Below are positions 45,803 to 56,442 of a stretch of 64,000 nucleotides of DNA, piece after piece. The notes below the pieces were generated by a model. The model was given only the letters and a program-made list of their open reading frames with translations, was not told where the DNA came from and ran no database searches. Position 1 is the stretch's first letter, and each line of letters begins with the position of its first letter. The DNA comes from Acinetobacter lwoffii. GTDB taxonomy: Bacteria > Pseudomonadota > Gammaproteobacteria > Pseudomonadales > Moraxellaceae. The stretch is from assembly GCF_024129735.1 (NCBI RefSeq), contig NZ_JAMXXK010000008.1:1-64000 (forward strand), written 5' to 3'. The position numbers and the translations under genes were made by a program.

Positions 45803-45973
45803 TTTAGGAATCTAAGAAGAACGTTGTTGTTAGGAACTTTATGCTTTCTTTAATTATAGAAAGGCATAATTAACTTACTAGATTAGATTGTGAAGTTAGT
45901 CAAAATTGAGAAATTAAATAAATTTTTTGATACAATATTTAGTTTAAGTATTTAAATTTAAATAATATTTATA

Positions 45974-47974
45974 ATGAGGGTTCGTGTGAAAGATCAAATT
46001 ACACCTGGGATGCATTCGAAATTTAATTTGAGTAGATTTAAAGCTGCTGAAAAATCCATTTTAAATAGAATGAAAGATCATTGGTATCTTACTTCTAGTG
46101 GAGATAGATCGAAAATTTCTGCTTCGGTATATGATTATTTCTTGGTAAAGCCTACGAGTTTTTTTACTGAACAATTTAATTTAGATAGAGAAATCGTTTG
46201 CGTATTCAGTCCTTATGAAAAATTTGAACCTAGAACATTAGATGCAGTTAATCATATAGCCGACACTTTAGGGAATAAATCACGCTTAGAAAGTATATGT
46301 TTGATCCTAATCAGCAAAGATGATGAAATTGAAGAAAAGGTGAAAAAATTTTATGGAAATGATCCTGATAAAAAAATAATTATACCATTCTCATATAGTG
46401 AAATTTATAAATCTGAGGGTAACGATTTATACCAAGATAAATTAAGAAGATTATTCTATTCAAAAGATTTATTTGCTTTTAACTCTCCTTTAAAGAAAGA
46501 TTTACAATTTTTTGGCCGTTCTCAATTGGTTACTGAATTAATCCAAAAACATAATGCTTCTGAACACACCAGTATTTTTGGATTACGAAAAAGTGGAAAA
46601 ACATCGGTTGTTTATGCAGTTCAACGGAAATTAGATTTAGAAAATAAAAAATATATTTCGCTAGACTGTGAAAGCCCTTCTATTCATGGTTTGAGGTGGA
46701 ATCATTTATTATTAAAAATTATATCAGCATATAAAAAATTGAAAAATTCAAACCTTAGAATTGATCAAGAAAAATATAATGGATTAGAGTGCGCTACACA
46801 GTTCAAAGAAGACTTTTTGAAAATTTATAACTCTACAAAACTCGAAAAAGTCTTAATTGTTTTTGATGAAATTGAGCGTATTACTCCTTATACAGCTTCA
46901 TCTGAACATTGGAAAAATGGGAATGATTTCATATTATTTTGGCAAACACTAAGATCTGTCTATCAAGAGCATAATTATTTGTATACATATATGCTTGTTG
47001 GTACAAATCCAAATAGTGTAGAAAAATCGCATTTTTTTGAACATGATAACCCTATATATGCATCTATTTCGATTCATTACTTACCAAGTTTTACATTCGA
47101 GCAAGTAAAGGAAATGGTGAATACTTTAGGTAATTTAATGGGATTATATTTTGATGCAGAAATATGTGTAAAGTTAAAAAATGATTGCGGTGGACACCCA
47201 TTCTTAATACGACAGATATGTAGTTTTATTCACAAAAAACTAAATGGTAAAAGACCGATTGTCATAGACAAAGTTTCATATAATCAAGCTATTGCAGATT
47301 ATAAAAGTACCTTGTATGAATATTTTGATATGATGCTTAATGTTTTAGGGACTTGGTATCCTGATGAATATGAGTTGCTGATTTCTTTAGCTTTAGGTGA
47401 TAAAGATACATTTGATTTTTATGCACAAGAGATTCCATCATATGTAGATCATTTAATTAAGTTTGGTTTGATTGAAAGAAGTCAATTTGGTGAGTATTCT
47501 CTTAATCTAGAATCTTTAGATGAATATCTAAAAGAAAAAAATAAGTTTAAAAAGCTTGTGTTATCTGATGAAGATAAACAACAAGAGATATCTTTGCGTC
47601 GCAATCGGTTGGAGAAAAAGTTACGAGAAATATCATGTAATGTTTTAAAAATCATACATGGTAAAAAAGGTTTAGAGAAAATTTTCTCTGCTTTGCCTGA
47701 AAAAAGAAGAGAAGTACTAAAAAGTCATACTTTAGAATCTATTTTACATCCTACAAAGTCACCTCTTTTCTTTCTTGAGTTAATGAATTTGATATCTAGA
47801 GAGTGGGCGAGTTTTTCTAACATATTTGAAAATCTTGATAAAAACAGATTTACGATTATGATGAATGATATTAATGGCTTACGTGTAGATGCTCACGCTA
47901 AGGAAGTGGATAAACATGATTTTGAGCAGATAAGATTACATTTTGAAAAATTCGAAAAAACATTAGATTACTAG
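45974..47974 (+). CDS. Large AAA+/STAND-like ATPase with possible HEPN-type C-terminus
   Basis: A 666-aa cytoplasmic protein (a GTG at 45986, with GAGGG five bases before it, is an alternative start). Residues 1-170 form an unidentified alpha/beta domain. A P-loop NTPase follows, with Walker A GLRKSGKT (203-210) and Walker B VLIVFDEIE (D298, E299), as in AAA+/STAND proteins. Residues about 390-520 look like winged-helix and helical repeats. The last 120 residues are helical and contain NGLRVDAHAKE (R637, H641), which recalls the RxxxxH region of HEPN domains, though the spacing is one short. The gene is much more A+T-rich than its neighbours, stands alone, and resembles known single-gene defence ATPases. 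That role is inferred. Confidence 0.65.
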   Translation: MRVRVKDQITPGMHSKFNLSRFKAAEKSILNRMKDHWYLTSSGDRSKISASVYDYFLVKPTSFFTEQFNLDREIVCVFSPYEKFEPRTLDAVNHIADTLGNKSRLESICLILISKDDEIEEKVKKFYGNDPDKKIIIPFSYSEIYKSEGNDLYQDKLRRLFYSKDLFAFNSPLKKDLQFFGRSQLVTELIQKHNASEHTSIFGLRKSGKTSVVYAVQRKLDLENKKYISLDCESPSIHGLRWNHLLLKIISAYKKLKNSNLRIDQEKYNGLECATQFKEDFLKIYNSTKLEKVLIVFDEIERITPYTASSEHWKNGNDFILFWQTLRSVYQEHNYLYTYMLVGTNPNSVEKSHFFEHDNPIYASISIHYLPSFTFEQVKEMVNTLGNLMGLYFDAEICVKLKNDCGGHPFLIRQICSFIHKKLNGKRPIVIDKVSYNQAIADYKSTLYEYFDMMLNVLGTWYPDEYELLISLALGDKDTFDFYAQEIPSYVDHLIKFGLIERSQFGEYSLNLESLDEYLKEKNKFKKLVLSDEDKQQEISLRRNRLEKKLREISCNVLKIIHGKKGLEKIFSALPEKRREVLKSHTLESILHPTKSPLFFLELMNLISREWASFSNIFENLDKNRFTIMMNDINGLRVDAHAKEVDKHDFEQIRLHFEKFEKTLDY

Positions 47975-47977
47975 AAG

Positions 47978-48002
47978 AAAACCCGCTCTAAAGCGGGTTT
48001 TC
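47978..48002. terminator. Bidirectional terminator between ATPase gene and gatB
   Basis: A perfect stem GAAAACCCGCT / AGCGGGTTTTC with loop CTAA. The A and T runs on both sides let it serve the ATPase gene on the plus strand and gatB on the minus strand. Confidence 0.85.
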
Positions 48003-48020
48003 TTTTAAGAAAAAATCAGA

Positions 48021-49502
48021 TTAACCAATCAATTTCTTCATTAATTCATTCACTTGCGCAGGGTTGGCTTTCCCTTTTGCAGCTTTCATCACTTGACCCA
48101 CAAGACCGTTGAAAGCTTTCTCTTTACCAGATTTATACTCTTCAACCATCTTCTCGTTCGCAGCAAGCACGTCTTTAATAATTGCTTCAATCGCGCCTGT
48201 ATCAGTTTCCTGTTTCAAGCCTTTTTCCGCAATAATCTCGTCCGCAGATTTGCCTTCGTCCCACATAAAGCCGAATACTTGCTTCGCGATCTTACCGTTA
48301 ATCGTGTTGTCCACAATACGCGCGATCATGCCGCCAAGTTTTTCAGCCGATACAGGAGAGTCCGCCAAATCTAAGCCTGCTTTGTTGAGCGCCCCTGAGA
48401 ATTCGCCCATCACCCAGTTTGCAGCAATCTTACCTTGCGCAGCACCGCCAGCAGCCTTAACCACTTCTTCATAAAACTCTGACATTTCACGTGTAAGCGT
48501 AAGCACGTGTGCATCGTACTCAGTCACACCAAAGTCAGCTACAAAACGCGCACGACGTGCCGCAGGAAGCTCAGGCATGGTTGCTTTAATTGCTTCGATT
48601 TGCTCATCAGCAATCACTACAGGCAACAAGTCTGGGTCAGGGAAATAGCGGTAATCGTTGGCTTCTTCTTTCGAACGCATTGAACGGGTTTCCATCTTCA
48701 CAGGGTCGAACAGACGCGTTTCCTGATCGATGGTGCCATCCCAGTCTAGAATTTCCATTTGACGTTCAATTTCAACATTGATCGCCTGTTCAATGAAACG
48801 GAATGAGTTCAGGTTTTTCAATTCACAACGTGTACCGAACGGTTGACCCGGACGACGTAAAGACACGTTACAGTCACAGCGGAATGAACCTTCCGCCATG
48901 TTGCCGTCAGAAATGCCTAACCAGCGAACAAGGGTGTGGATCGCTTTAATATAGGCAACGGCTTCTTCAACCGAACGCATATCTGGTTCAGATACGATTT
49001 CAAGCAACGGTGTACCTGCACGGTTTAAGTCGATACCTGACATACCTTCGAACTGGTCATGAATCGATTTACCTGCATCTTCCTCAAGGTGCGCACGCGT
49101 TACGCCAATGCGTTTAACCGTGCCATCTTCAAGCTGGATATCGATATGACCTAAGCCCACAATCGGGTTGTCCATCTGGCTGATCTGATAGCCTTTTGGA
49201 GAATCGGGGTAGAAGTAGTTCTTACGTGCAAATACAGAAGCCTGATCGATATACGCATCGATACCTAAACCAAAGCGAATCGCAAGATCAACCACTTCTT
49301 TGTTCAAAACCGGCAATACGCCCGGCATAGCTAAATCAACCAGGCTGGCTTGGGTGTTTGGATCATTACCAAAAACAGTCGATGAACCTGAGAAAATTTT
49401 GGTATTGGTGGCAAGCTGAGTGTGAATCTCGATACCAATAACGACTTCCCAACCATCAATCAGGTTGGACTTCGGTTTAGCCGATTTTTGAGCTTGAGCC
49501 AT
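48021..49502 (-). CDS. gatB: Asp-tRNA(Asn)/Glu-tRNA(Gln) amidotransferase subunit B
   Basis: A 493-aa subunit that binds the misacylated tRNA and phosphorylates its acid group. It has [11 protein letters not shown] near the start, the [14 protein letters not shown] segment and the GatB/Yqey tail domain (last 140 or so residues, ending [22 protein letters not shown]). Length is normal. Its ATG shares one base with the gatA stop (TAATG). Presence of gatCAB shows that this bacterium makes Asn-tRNA and/or Gln-tRNA by transamidation. Confidence 0.97.
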   Translation of the reverse strand: MAQAQKSAKPKSNLIDGWEVVIGIEIHTQLATNTKIFSGSSTVFGNDPNTQASLVDLAMPGVLPVLNKEVVDLAIRFGLGIDAYIDQASVFARKNYFYPDSPKGYQISQMDNPIVGLGHIDIQLEDGTVKRIGVTRAHLEEDAGKSIHDQFEGMSGIDLNRAGTPLLEIVSEPDMRSVEEAVAYIKAIHTLVRWLGISDGNMAEGSFRCDCNVSLRRPGQPFGTRCELKNLNSFRFIEQAINVEIERQMEILDWDGTIDQETRLFDPVKMETRSMRSKEEANDYRYFPDPDLLPVVIADEQIEAIKATMPELPAARRARFVADFGVTEYDAHVLTLTREMSEFYEEVVKAAGGAAQGKIAANWVMGEFSGALNKAGLDLADSPVSAEKLGGMIARIVDNTINGKIAKQVFGFMWDEGKSADEIIAEKGLKQETDTGAIEAIIKDVLAANEKMVEEYKSGKEKAFNGLVGQVMKAAKGKANPAQVNELMKKLIG

Positions 49503-50980
49503 TATGCGTTCTCCTCAGCAATTGCAGCGCGTTTGGTGTGCCAATCTGTTGCTTGTTGATACTGGTGTACCACAGACAACAATTGAGATTCTGACCAGTA
49601 ATTACCAATCAGCTGTAAGCCAACTGGCAAGTTGTTCTGGTCAAAACCGACAGGCGCGTTAATCGCAGGAAGCCCTGCCAGGTTTACCGCAAGCGTATAA
49701 ATATCGCCCAGGTACATTTCAACCGGGGTTAAATCCGCACCAATTTTATAGGCAGTCGTTGGCGCAGAAGGTGCTGCGATGACATCGACCGATTCAAATG
49801 CTTTGAGGAAATCCTGCTGAATTAAACGACGTACTTTCTGTGCTTTTACATAGTAAGCATCGTAATAACCTGCAGACAGGGCATACGTACCAATCAGGAT
49901 ACGGCGTTGCACTTCTGCACCAAAACCTTCTGAACGTGAGCGTTTGTACAGGTCCATCAGGTCCACCGGGTTTTCTGCGCGATAGCCATAACGCACGCCG
50001 TCATAACGTGACAGATTTGAAGAGGCTTCAGCAGGCGCGATCAGATAATAAGTCGGCACATAGCTTTCAGTCATGTCGAGATCAACCTCAACCAGAATTG
50101 CGCCCATGTCCTCCAGTTTTTTTAAGGATTCTTCAACACGTGCTTTTACGTCTGCATCCAGACCTTCCACATTGAAGTATTGCTTTGGAATACCAATACG
50201 CAAGCCTTTTACCGATGTAGCGTTCAGATTTGCCACATAGTCATCAACGTCTTTGTCCATTGAGGTTGAATCTTTGGCATCATGGCCGGCCATCACATTC
50301 ATCAGGTAAGCGCAGTCTTCAGCCGAACGCGCCATCGGACCGCCTTGATCCAGTGATGATGCATAAGCAATCATACCGAAACGCGATACACGGCCATAGG
50401 TTGGTTTAAGGCCGGTGAGGCCACAGAATGACGCAGGTTGGCGAATAGAACCACCGGTATCAGTACCAGTTGCAAATGGTGCTAAATCCGCTGCCACAGC
50501 TGCTGCAGAGCCACCAGAAGAGCCGCCAGGGACATGACCCAGGTTCCAAGGGTTAGCCGTTGCGCCGTAATATGAGTTCTCAGAGGTTGAACCCATCGCG
50601 AATTCGTCCATGTTCACTTTACCTAAAGTGACCAGGCCCGCAGCTTTGCCTTTCGCTACTACGGTTGCATCGTAAGGAGAGATAAAATTGTCCAGCATTT
50701 TTGAACCGGCAGTGGTCTTGATGCCTTGGGTACAGAAAATGTCTTTGTGGGCAACTGGCACACCAGTCAGGGCAGAGGCATTGCCAGCTTTGATTGCAGC
50801 ATCGGCAGCATCAGCTTCAGCTAATGCCTGTTCAGCAGTTACCGTCACATAAGCCTTCACCTGTACATCAATTTTTGCGATGCGCTTTAAGTAGTGTTCA
50901 GTCAATTCGCGAGATGAAAACTGGGCATTTGCCAGACCTTCACTAAGTTCACGAATGGATAAGCGATGTAAATCTGTCAT
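49502..50980 (-). CDS. gatA: Asp-tRNA(Asn)/Glu-tRNA(Gln) amidotransferase subunit A
   Basis: A 492-aa amidase-signature enzyme that releases ammonia from glutamine. The catalytic Ser-cisSer-Lys triad is visible: lysine in [11 protein letters not shown], then [21 protein letters not shown] and [14 protein letters not shown]. It is placed between gatC (52 bases upstream) and gatB (one-base overlap) in a gatC-gatA-gatB unit. Length and motifs are normal. Confidence 0.97.
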   Translation of the reverse strand: MTDLHRLSIRELSEGLANAQFSSRELTEHYLKRIAKIDVQVKAYVTVTAEQALAEADAADAAIKAGNASALTGVPVAHKDIFCTQGIKTTAGSKMLDNFISPYDATVVAKGKAAGLVTLGKVNMDEFAMGSTSENSYYGATANPWNLGHVPGGSSGGSAAAVAADLAPFATGTDTGGSIRQPASFCGLTGLKPTYGRVSRFGMIAYASSLDQGGPMARSAEDCAYLMNVMAGHDAKDSTSMDKDVDDYVANLNATSVKGLRIGIPKQYFNVEGLDADVKARVEESLKKLEDMGAILVEVDLDMTESYVPTYYLIAPAEASSNLSRYDGVRYGYRAENPVDLMDLYKRSRSEGFGAEVQRRILIGTYALSAGYYDAYYVKAQKVRRLIQQDFLKAFESVDVIAAPSAPTTAYKIGADLTPVEMYLGDIYTLAVNLAGLPAINAPVGFDQNNLPVGLQLIGNYWSESQLLSVVHQYQQATDWHTKRAAIAEENA

Positions 50981-51032
50981 GAGAAATAATTCTTTACGTT
51001 TAATTTAATAAAAAGAATGAACTGGGTAGTAA

Positions 51033-51347
51033 TTACTCAATCACGCGCGGTACGAGGTACAAGCCATCCTGAACAGCTGGTGCAACTGCTTGGTATTGCT
51101 CACGATGATTGGTTTCGGTAACCACATCATCACGTAGCGGCTGAGGGTGGTCGAAAGGGCTTTTCAGGGGTTCAATACCGTCGGTATTGATGCCTTTCAG
51201 GGTTTCCATCATGCCTAAAATTTTATTTAAACTTTGAGCATATTCAGCAGATTGCGTATCATTGAGAGATAACCTTGCAAGGTTGGCAATGGCTGAAACT
51301 GTTTCTGCACTTAAATCTGCAGAATGCTGTGCATCCGATGTAGACAT
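51033..51347 (-). CDS. gatC: Asp-tRNA(Asn)/Glu-tRNA(Gln) amidotransferase subunit C
   Basis: A 104-aa small subunit that stabilises GatA and GatB together. It contains the family pattern VSAIANLARLSLNDTQSAEY and PLKSPFDHPQPLRDDVVTE, and is near the usual 95-105 residues. It opens the gatCAB unit and is divergent from mreB across a 132-base gap, which holds both promoters. A TTGACT at about 51407-51412 could be a -35 box for mreB, but its -10 partner is poor. Confidence 0.95.
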   Translation of the reverse strand: MSTSDAQHSADLSAETVSAIANLARLSLNDTQSAEYAQSLNKILGMMETLKGINTDGIEPLKSPFDHPQPLRDDVVTETNHREQYQAVAPAVQDGLYLVPRVIE

Positions 51348-51458
51348 AATATTACCTAATCAGTATTAAAAAAATTCAAATTATCATGCGTTATGATAAG
51401 CGATTGACTTGTCCAAATCATCACATTTAGTTAAAGTGGCCACCTTGCGTCCATATAA

Positions 51459-52526
<1,068 letters not shown>

Positions 52527-52542
52527 GAAAAGGATCCGGCGG

Positions 52543-53400
52543 GTGCAAGCACATCTGTTTTCTCGACAACCGCCATCTTTTCGCTCTTTTATCATTGCAT
52601 TGGTAACATGCTTGGTGGTGCTTTTCTTTGATTGGCGCATGCCGCATGTTGTTCAACCTGCAAGGGATGTCCTGTACGCTGCTTATAATCCTATTTATGC
52701 GGTGGCCAGCTATCCGGTATTGTCGCGAGAGTGGTTGAATCAACAAACCAAGTCTGAAGCTCAATTGCGTCGGGAAAATACCGCGATGCAGGCCGAGCTG
52801 TTACAGGCACAGGTACGCTTACAAAAAATCTCTGAACTTTCTGCTGAAAATACCCGTTTGCGCGGTCTATTGGACACGCCGCTGATCATTGATGGGCGTA
52901 TTGAAATTGCCGAAGTGATTGGCACCGATGCCGATCCTTTAAGACATATCATTGTGATCAACCGGGGTTCAAATAACGAGCTGAAAGTCGGGCAAACCGT
53001 ACTGGATGACAAGGGGATTATGGGACAGATTATTAATGTCTATCCGCATAGTAGCCGGGTCATGCTGTTGTCTGATAAAGAACATTCATTGTCAGTACGT
53101 CTGGAACATACAGGTATGCGTGCCATTGTCTCGGGTACGGGTGATCTGGGACGTTTAAAAATGGAATATGTACCGACCAGCGCCAATATCAAGGTCGGTG
53201 AAAAAGTCTATAGTTCGGGCTTGGGCCAACATTTTCCGGCAGGTTATCTGGTAGGGCAGGTGTCCAAAGTACAACGGCATAATTCCGGTGAATTTGCCCA
53301 GATTGATGTGACGCCTGCAGCCCAACTCGCCGGTGGACATCATGTGGTGGTGTTATTTTCCGATTCATTAGCGATGGAGCAACCGCATGTCAATCGCTAA
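52543..53400 (+). CDS. mreC: Rod shape-determining protein MreC
   Basis: A 285-aa protein starting with GTG, AAAAGGA about eight bases upstream. It has one N-terminal membrane helix (about residues 13-30), a short coiled coil (about 65-100, EAQLRRENTAMQAELLQAQV), and two beta-rich periplasmic domains (NRGSNNELKVGQTVLDDKGI and VYSSGLGQHFPAGYLVGQV). It links MreB to the transmembrane and periplasmic parts of the elongasome. It overlaps mreD by 14 bases. Confidence 0.96.
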   Translation: MQAHLFSRQPPSFRSFIIALVTCLVVLFFDWRMPHVVQPARDVLYAAYNPIYAVASYPVLSREWLNQQTKSEAQLRRENTAMQAELLQAQVRLQKISELSAENTRLRGLLDTPLIIDGRIEIAEVIGTDADPLRHIIVINRGSNNELKVGQTVLDDKGIMGQIINVYPHSSRVMLLSDKEHSLSVRLEHTGMRAIVSGTGDLGRLKMEYVPTSANIKVGEKVYSSGLGQHFPAGYLVGQVSKVQRHNSGEFAQIDVTPAAQLAGGHHVVVLFSDSLAMEQPHVNR

Positions 53401-53878
53401 GATGAAATCCAGAAAGCATCGTGATCCCTTATTTGCCATCGTCATTTCGGTGATCGTGGCTTCGATTTTGATGGTCTATCCACTTTCTTATACCCTCTCG
53501 GGCTGGCGCCCGCTGTTTATGCTGATGGTGATGCTATTCTGGGTGTTGTGTCAGCCGACCTGGTGCGGGATATGGTTTGCCTTTGGTACCGGTATTTTTA
53601 TTGATTTGCTGCTGGACGCACCTTTAGGTCTGAATGCCCTCAGCTTTATTATTATTGCCTTTTTAGCCCGATTCCTGACTCGTGAACGCCGTATCCTGAC
53701 CTTTAATAATCTCTGGGTGATTACGGGGCTGGCAATTGTTGCGCATTTGTTGATGATCTTTTTTGCCCAGATTGTGGCAGGCGTGCAATTTTCTTTTGCC
53801 CGGCACTGGATTCCAATGCTGACCAGTATTCTGGTTTGGCCTGTTCTCTATTATATGTTGAAAAAATGGCGCATATAG
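53387..53878 (+). CDS. mreD: Rod shape-determining protein MreD
   Basis: A 163-aa inner-membrane protein with five or so hydrophobic helices, containing WCGIWFAFGTGIFIDLLLDA and PLGLNALSF, both typical of MreD. It begins within the end of mreC and overlaps the start of maf by 13 bases, so all three are translated together. Its size is normal for the family. Confidence 0.94.
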   Translation: MSIAKMKSRKHRDPLFAIVISVIVASILMVYPLSYTLSGWRPLFMLMVMLFWVLCQPTWCGIWFAFGTGIFIDLLLDAPLGLNALSFIIIAFLARFLTRERRILTFNNLWVITGLAIVAHLLMIFFAQIVAGVQFSFARHWIPMLTSILVWPVLYYMLKKWRI

Positions 53879-54432
53879 TTCTCGCTTCCAGCTCACCTCG
53901 GCGTTGTGAGTTATTACAGCAGCTCGGACTGAGCTTTGATATCTACAGTCCGGATATCGATGAATCTGTGCGTGAAGGTGAATCCGTCGCGGCTTATGTT
54001 GAACGTCTGGCACGAGCCAAGGCTGATGCAGTGGCCGAGCGTTATCCAGATGCGATCATCATTGCTGCGGATACCAGTCTGGGGGTCGATAGTGAGATTT
54101 TGGGTAAACCAGAATCCAAGCAACATGCCATTGAAATGTGGACAAAAATCTCCGGTCGGTGGCATGATGTCTATAGCGGTGTCTGTGTTCGTACAAAAGA
54201 TGAAAAATACAGTATAGTGGTACGTACGCAGGTCGAATTTCAAATCCTGAGTGCCGCAGACATGGAAAGTTACTGGGCCACAGGTGAGCCGCTGGGGAAA
54301 GCCGGGGCTTATGCGATTCAAGGAATTGCAGCACGTTATATTCCAAAAATACAAGGCAGCTATTCCAATGTGGTCGGCTTGCCGCTCTATGAAACCGTAC
54401 AGTTATTACAGACAGTTAAGGCACTAAATTAA
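53866..54432 (+). CDS. maf: Maf-family nucleotide pyrophosphatase
   Basis: A 188-aa protein starting MAHIVLASSSPRRCELL at ATG 53866; a longer frame from 53836 only adds mreD-overlapping codons. The SxxR-type loop (SSSPRR) and the later ADTSLGVDSEILGKP and GKAGAYAIQGIAARY segments are the family active site. Maf proteins split non-canonical or bulk pyrimidine nucleoside triphosphates and so clean the nucleotide pool. Location after mreBCD is a conserved arrangement. Confidence 0.94.
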   Translation: MAHIVLASSSPRRCELLQQLGLSFDIYSPDIDESVREGESVAAYVERLARAKADAVAERYPDAIIIAADTSLGVDSEILGKPESKQHAIEMWTKISGRWHDVYSGVCVRTKDEKYSIVVRTQVEFQILSAADMESYWATGEPLGKAGAYAIQGIAARYIPKIQGSYSNVVGLPLYETVQLLQTVKALN

Positions 54433-54473
54433 CTGCTGATAAAAAGAATTTTTATAATGTTTTGAGTGTAATT

Positions 54474-55928
54474 ATGTCTGACGAGTTATTGATTAACGTC
54501 ACGCCGATGGAATGTCGGGTCGCGTTGATTGAAAACGGCACGGTCAATGAACTGTTTGTTGAGCGTACGGCCAAGCGTGGCTTGGTCGGTAATGTCTATA
54601 AAGGCAAAGTGGTACGGGTCTTGCCGGGTATGCAGGCTGCGTTTGTGGATATTGGCCTGTCCAGAACGGCATTTTTGCATATCAATGATATGGTCTGGCC
54701 CCGCAATCAACCGACGCCGAATGTCTTTGAGCTACTTCAACCGGGACAAGTCCTCACGGTTCAGGTGATGAAGGATATGCTCGGTACCAAAGGCGCACGC
54801 CTGTCTACCGATCTCTCTATTCCTTCGCGTTATTTGGTGCTGATGCCATATGGCAATCATATCGGTGTATCGCAACGGATTGAATCCGAGGAAGAGCGCA
54901 ATCGCTTGCGTTCGATCATTGAGCGGATTCAGGCAGAACATAAGCTGCCAGGTTCAGTGATTGTACGTACTGCGGCAGAAGGGATTGAAGAAGAAGCCAT
55001 TGCACAGGATATGGCTTATCTGGCCAAGCTTTGGGAATATATCCAGCGCAAGCAAAAGATTATTGCAGTACCGTCTTTGATCTTTGAAGAATTGCCTTTG
55101 CCGCAACGGGTGATTCGTGATCTGGCCAATGAAGAAACTGCTAAAATTTACGTGGATTCACGTGAAATTCATGCCAAGCTGCAGGAATTTGTCGAAGAAT
55201 TTGTCCCGAATATGAAAGACCGTTTGCTGCATTATCCGGGCGAGCGGCCAATTTTTGACTTGTATAATGTCGAAGAAGACCTGCAAAAGGCATTGCAAAC
55301 TCGAGTCGCATTGAAGTCTGGCGGTTATCTGATGATTGACCAGACGGAAGCCATGGCCACAATTGATGTCAATACCGGTTCTTATGTTGGTGGACGTTCG
55401 CTGGAAGATACGGTTTTTAAAACCAATATGGAAGCGACGGATGTTATCGCGCGTCAGTTACGGCTGCGTAATCTCGGCGGCATTATTATCATCGACTTCA
55501 TTGATATGCAGGAAGCGCAGCATCGTGAAGAAGTGATGAAACAGTTTGAGCGCATGTTAGAACGTGACCACGCCAAGACCAAGATTACTCAGGTATCAGA
55601 ACTGGGCTTGGTGGAAATGACCCGGAAACGCACCCGTGAGTCGCTGGAACATCTGCTGTGCGAGTCTTGTCCGACCTGTCAAGGACGCGGTTATGTCAAA
55701 ACAGCCGAGTCAGTATGTTACGAAATATTCAGGGAGATTCTGCGTTATGCTCGTGCTTATGAGTCACAGAGTGGCTTTACTGTCGTTGCGCATCCGGCTG
55801 TTATTGATCGTTTATTAACAGCAGAAGCGCCTGCAGTCGCTGATCTAGAACATTTCATTAATCGCGTGATTAAGTTCCAGGTGGAAAATCTGTATACGCA
55901 AGAGCAATACGATATCATTCTCAGCTGA
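54474..55928 (+). CDS. rng: Ribonuclease G
   Basis: A 484-aa endoribonuclease. The ATG at 54474 begins the family start MSDELLINVTPMECRVALIE; a TTG at 54462 is an unlikely extension. An S1 domain (about 35-125, LVGNVYKGKVVRVLPGMQAAF) is followed by the RNase E/G catalytic domain with TIDVNTGSYVG and GGIIIIDFIDM, and the zinc-link cysteines CPTCQGRG. It lacks the long C-terminal scaffold of RNase E, so RNase G is the right name. It matures 16S rRNA 5' ends and turns over some mRNAs. Confidence 0.95.
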   Translation: MSDELLINVTPMECRVALIENGTVNELFVERTAKRGLVGNVYKGKVVRVLPGMQAAFVDIGLSRTAFLHINDMVWPRNQPTPNVFELLQPGQVLTVQVMKDMLGTKGARLSTDLSIPSRYLVLMPYGNHIGVSQRIESEEERNRLRSIIERIQAEHKLPGSVIVRTAAEGIEEEAIAQDMAYLAKLWEYIQRKQKIIAVPSLIFEELPLPQRVIRDLANEETAKIYVDSREIHAKLQEFVEEFVPNMKDRLLHYPGERPIFDLYNVEEDLQKALQTRVALKSGGYLMIDQTEAMATIDVNTGSYVGGRSLEDTVFKTNMEATDVIARQLRLRNLGGIIIIDFIDMQEAQHREEVMKQFERMLERDHAKTKITQVSELGLVEMTRKRTRESLEHLLCESCPTCQGRGYVKTAESVCYEIFREILRYARAYESQSGFTVVAHPAVIDRLLTAEAPAVADLEHFINRVIKFQVENLYTQEQYDIILS

Positions 55929-56060
55929 AATTGTAACAGAATATCGTTAAACACTTGTTACATCTGAAATTTTACAATCGGGCCTTTATTTACAATACTA
56001 GATGCATGAATTAGCCAAAGCCGTTTCTCCCAGTTTCAGGCTTAGCAAAAGGAGTGTGTG

Positions 56061-56234
56061 ATGAGTATGAGTAAAGCAGTAATCCATAAAGGCCTAAAAC
56101 ACGTATTAGAACCAAAGACTGTACATGCGGGATATATCGTCGATGAGCGCGGTAATGAAGTTCAGATTACCGCAACCATGATCCGTAACGTCTGTCATCA
56201 ATTATTACAACAGTGCCGTACCATTAAAAGCTGA
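56061..56234 (+). CDS. Small PA1571-like conserved protein
   Basis: A 57-aa protein, starting with ATG 56061 behind a very good AAGGAG (seven bases away), and ending at TGA 56232-56234. The sequence MSMSKAVIHKGLKHVLEP and the later GYIVDERGNEVQITATMI resemble the small conserved protein family named after P. aeruginosa PA1571, whose function is unknown. It is soluble, basic at the N-terminus and has two cysteines near the end. It lies 132 bases after rng with its own probable promoter, and converges on the wax ester synthase gene. Confidence 0.8.
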   Translation: MSMSKAVIHKGLKHVLEPKTVHAGYIVDERGNEVQITATMIRNVCHQLLQQCRTIKS

Positions 56235-56346
56235 TTGTATTTGTGTATTGTTTCTAACTTATCAAAAAATGATTTGGATAGATGTTTAAATCGAGAAGTC
56301 TTCCAAAAGTTCTAAAATAATTTAAAAAGATTTCAAAAAATAAAGC

Positions 56347-56369
56347 AAAGGGACCGGATCGGTCCCTTT
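56347..56369. terminator. Shared terminator before the wax ester synthase
   Basis: Perfect nine-base arms AAAGGGACC / GGTCCCTTT around GGATC, with A/T on both sides. It lies between the small gene on the plus strand and atfA on the minus strand and can end both. Confidence 0.85.
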
Positions 56370-56442
56370 ATTCTGTGTTCAAGGACTGGCAAAAATGATC
56401 AGCACCTTTGGCAGTCCATCTATCTTATTTACTTATCCGCGG

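Noticed and set aside
51400..51440. Complete sigma-70 promoter for mreB
   Set aside because: TTGACT is present but no good -10 box stands at the right distance, so only a mention is justified.
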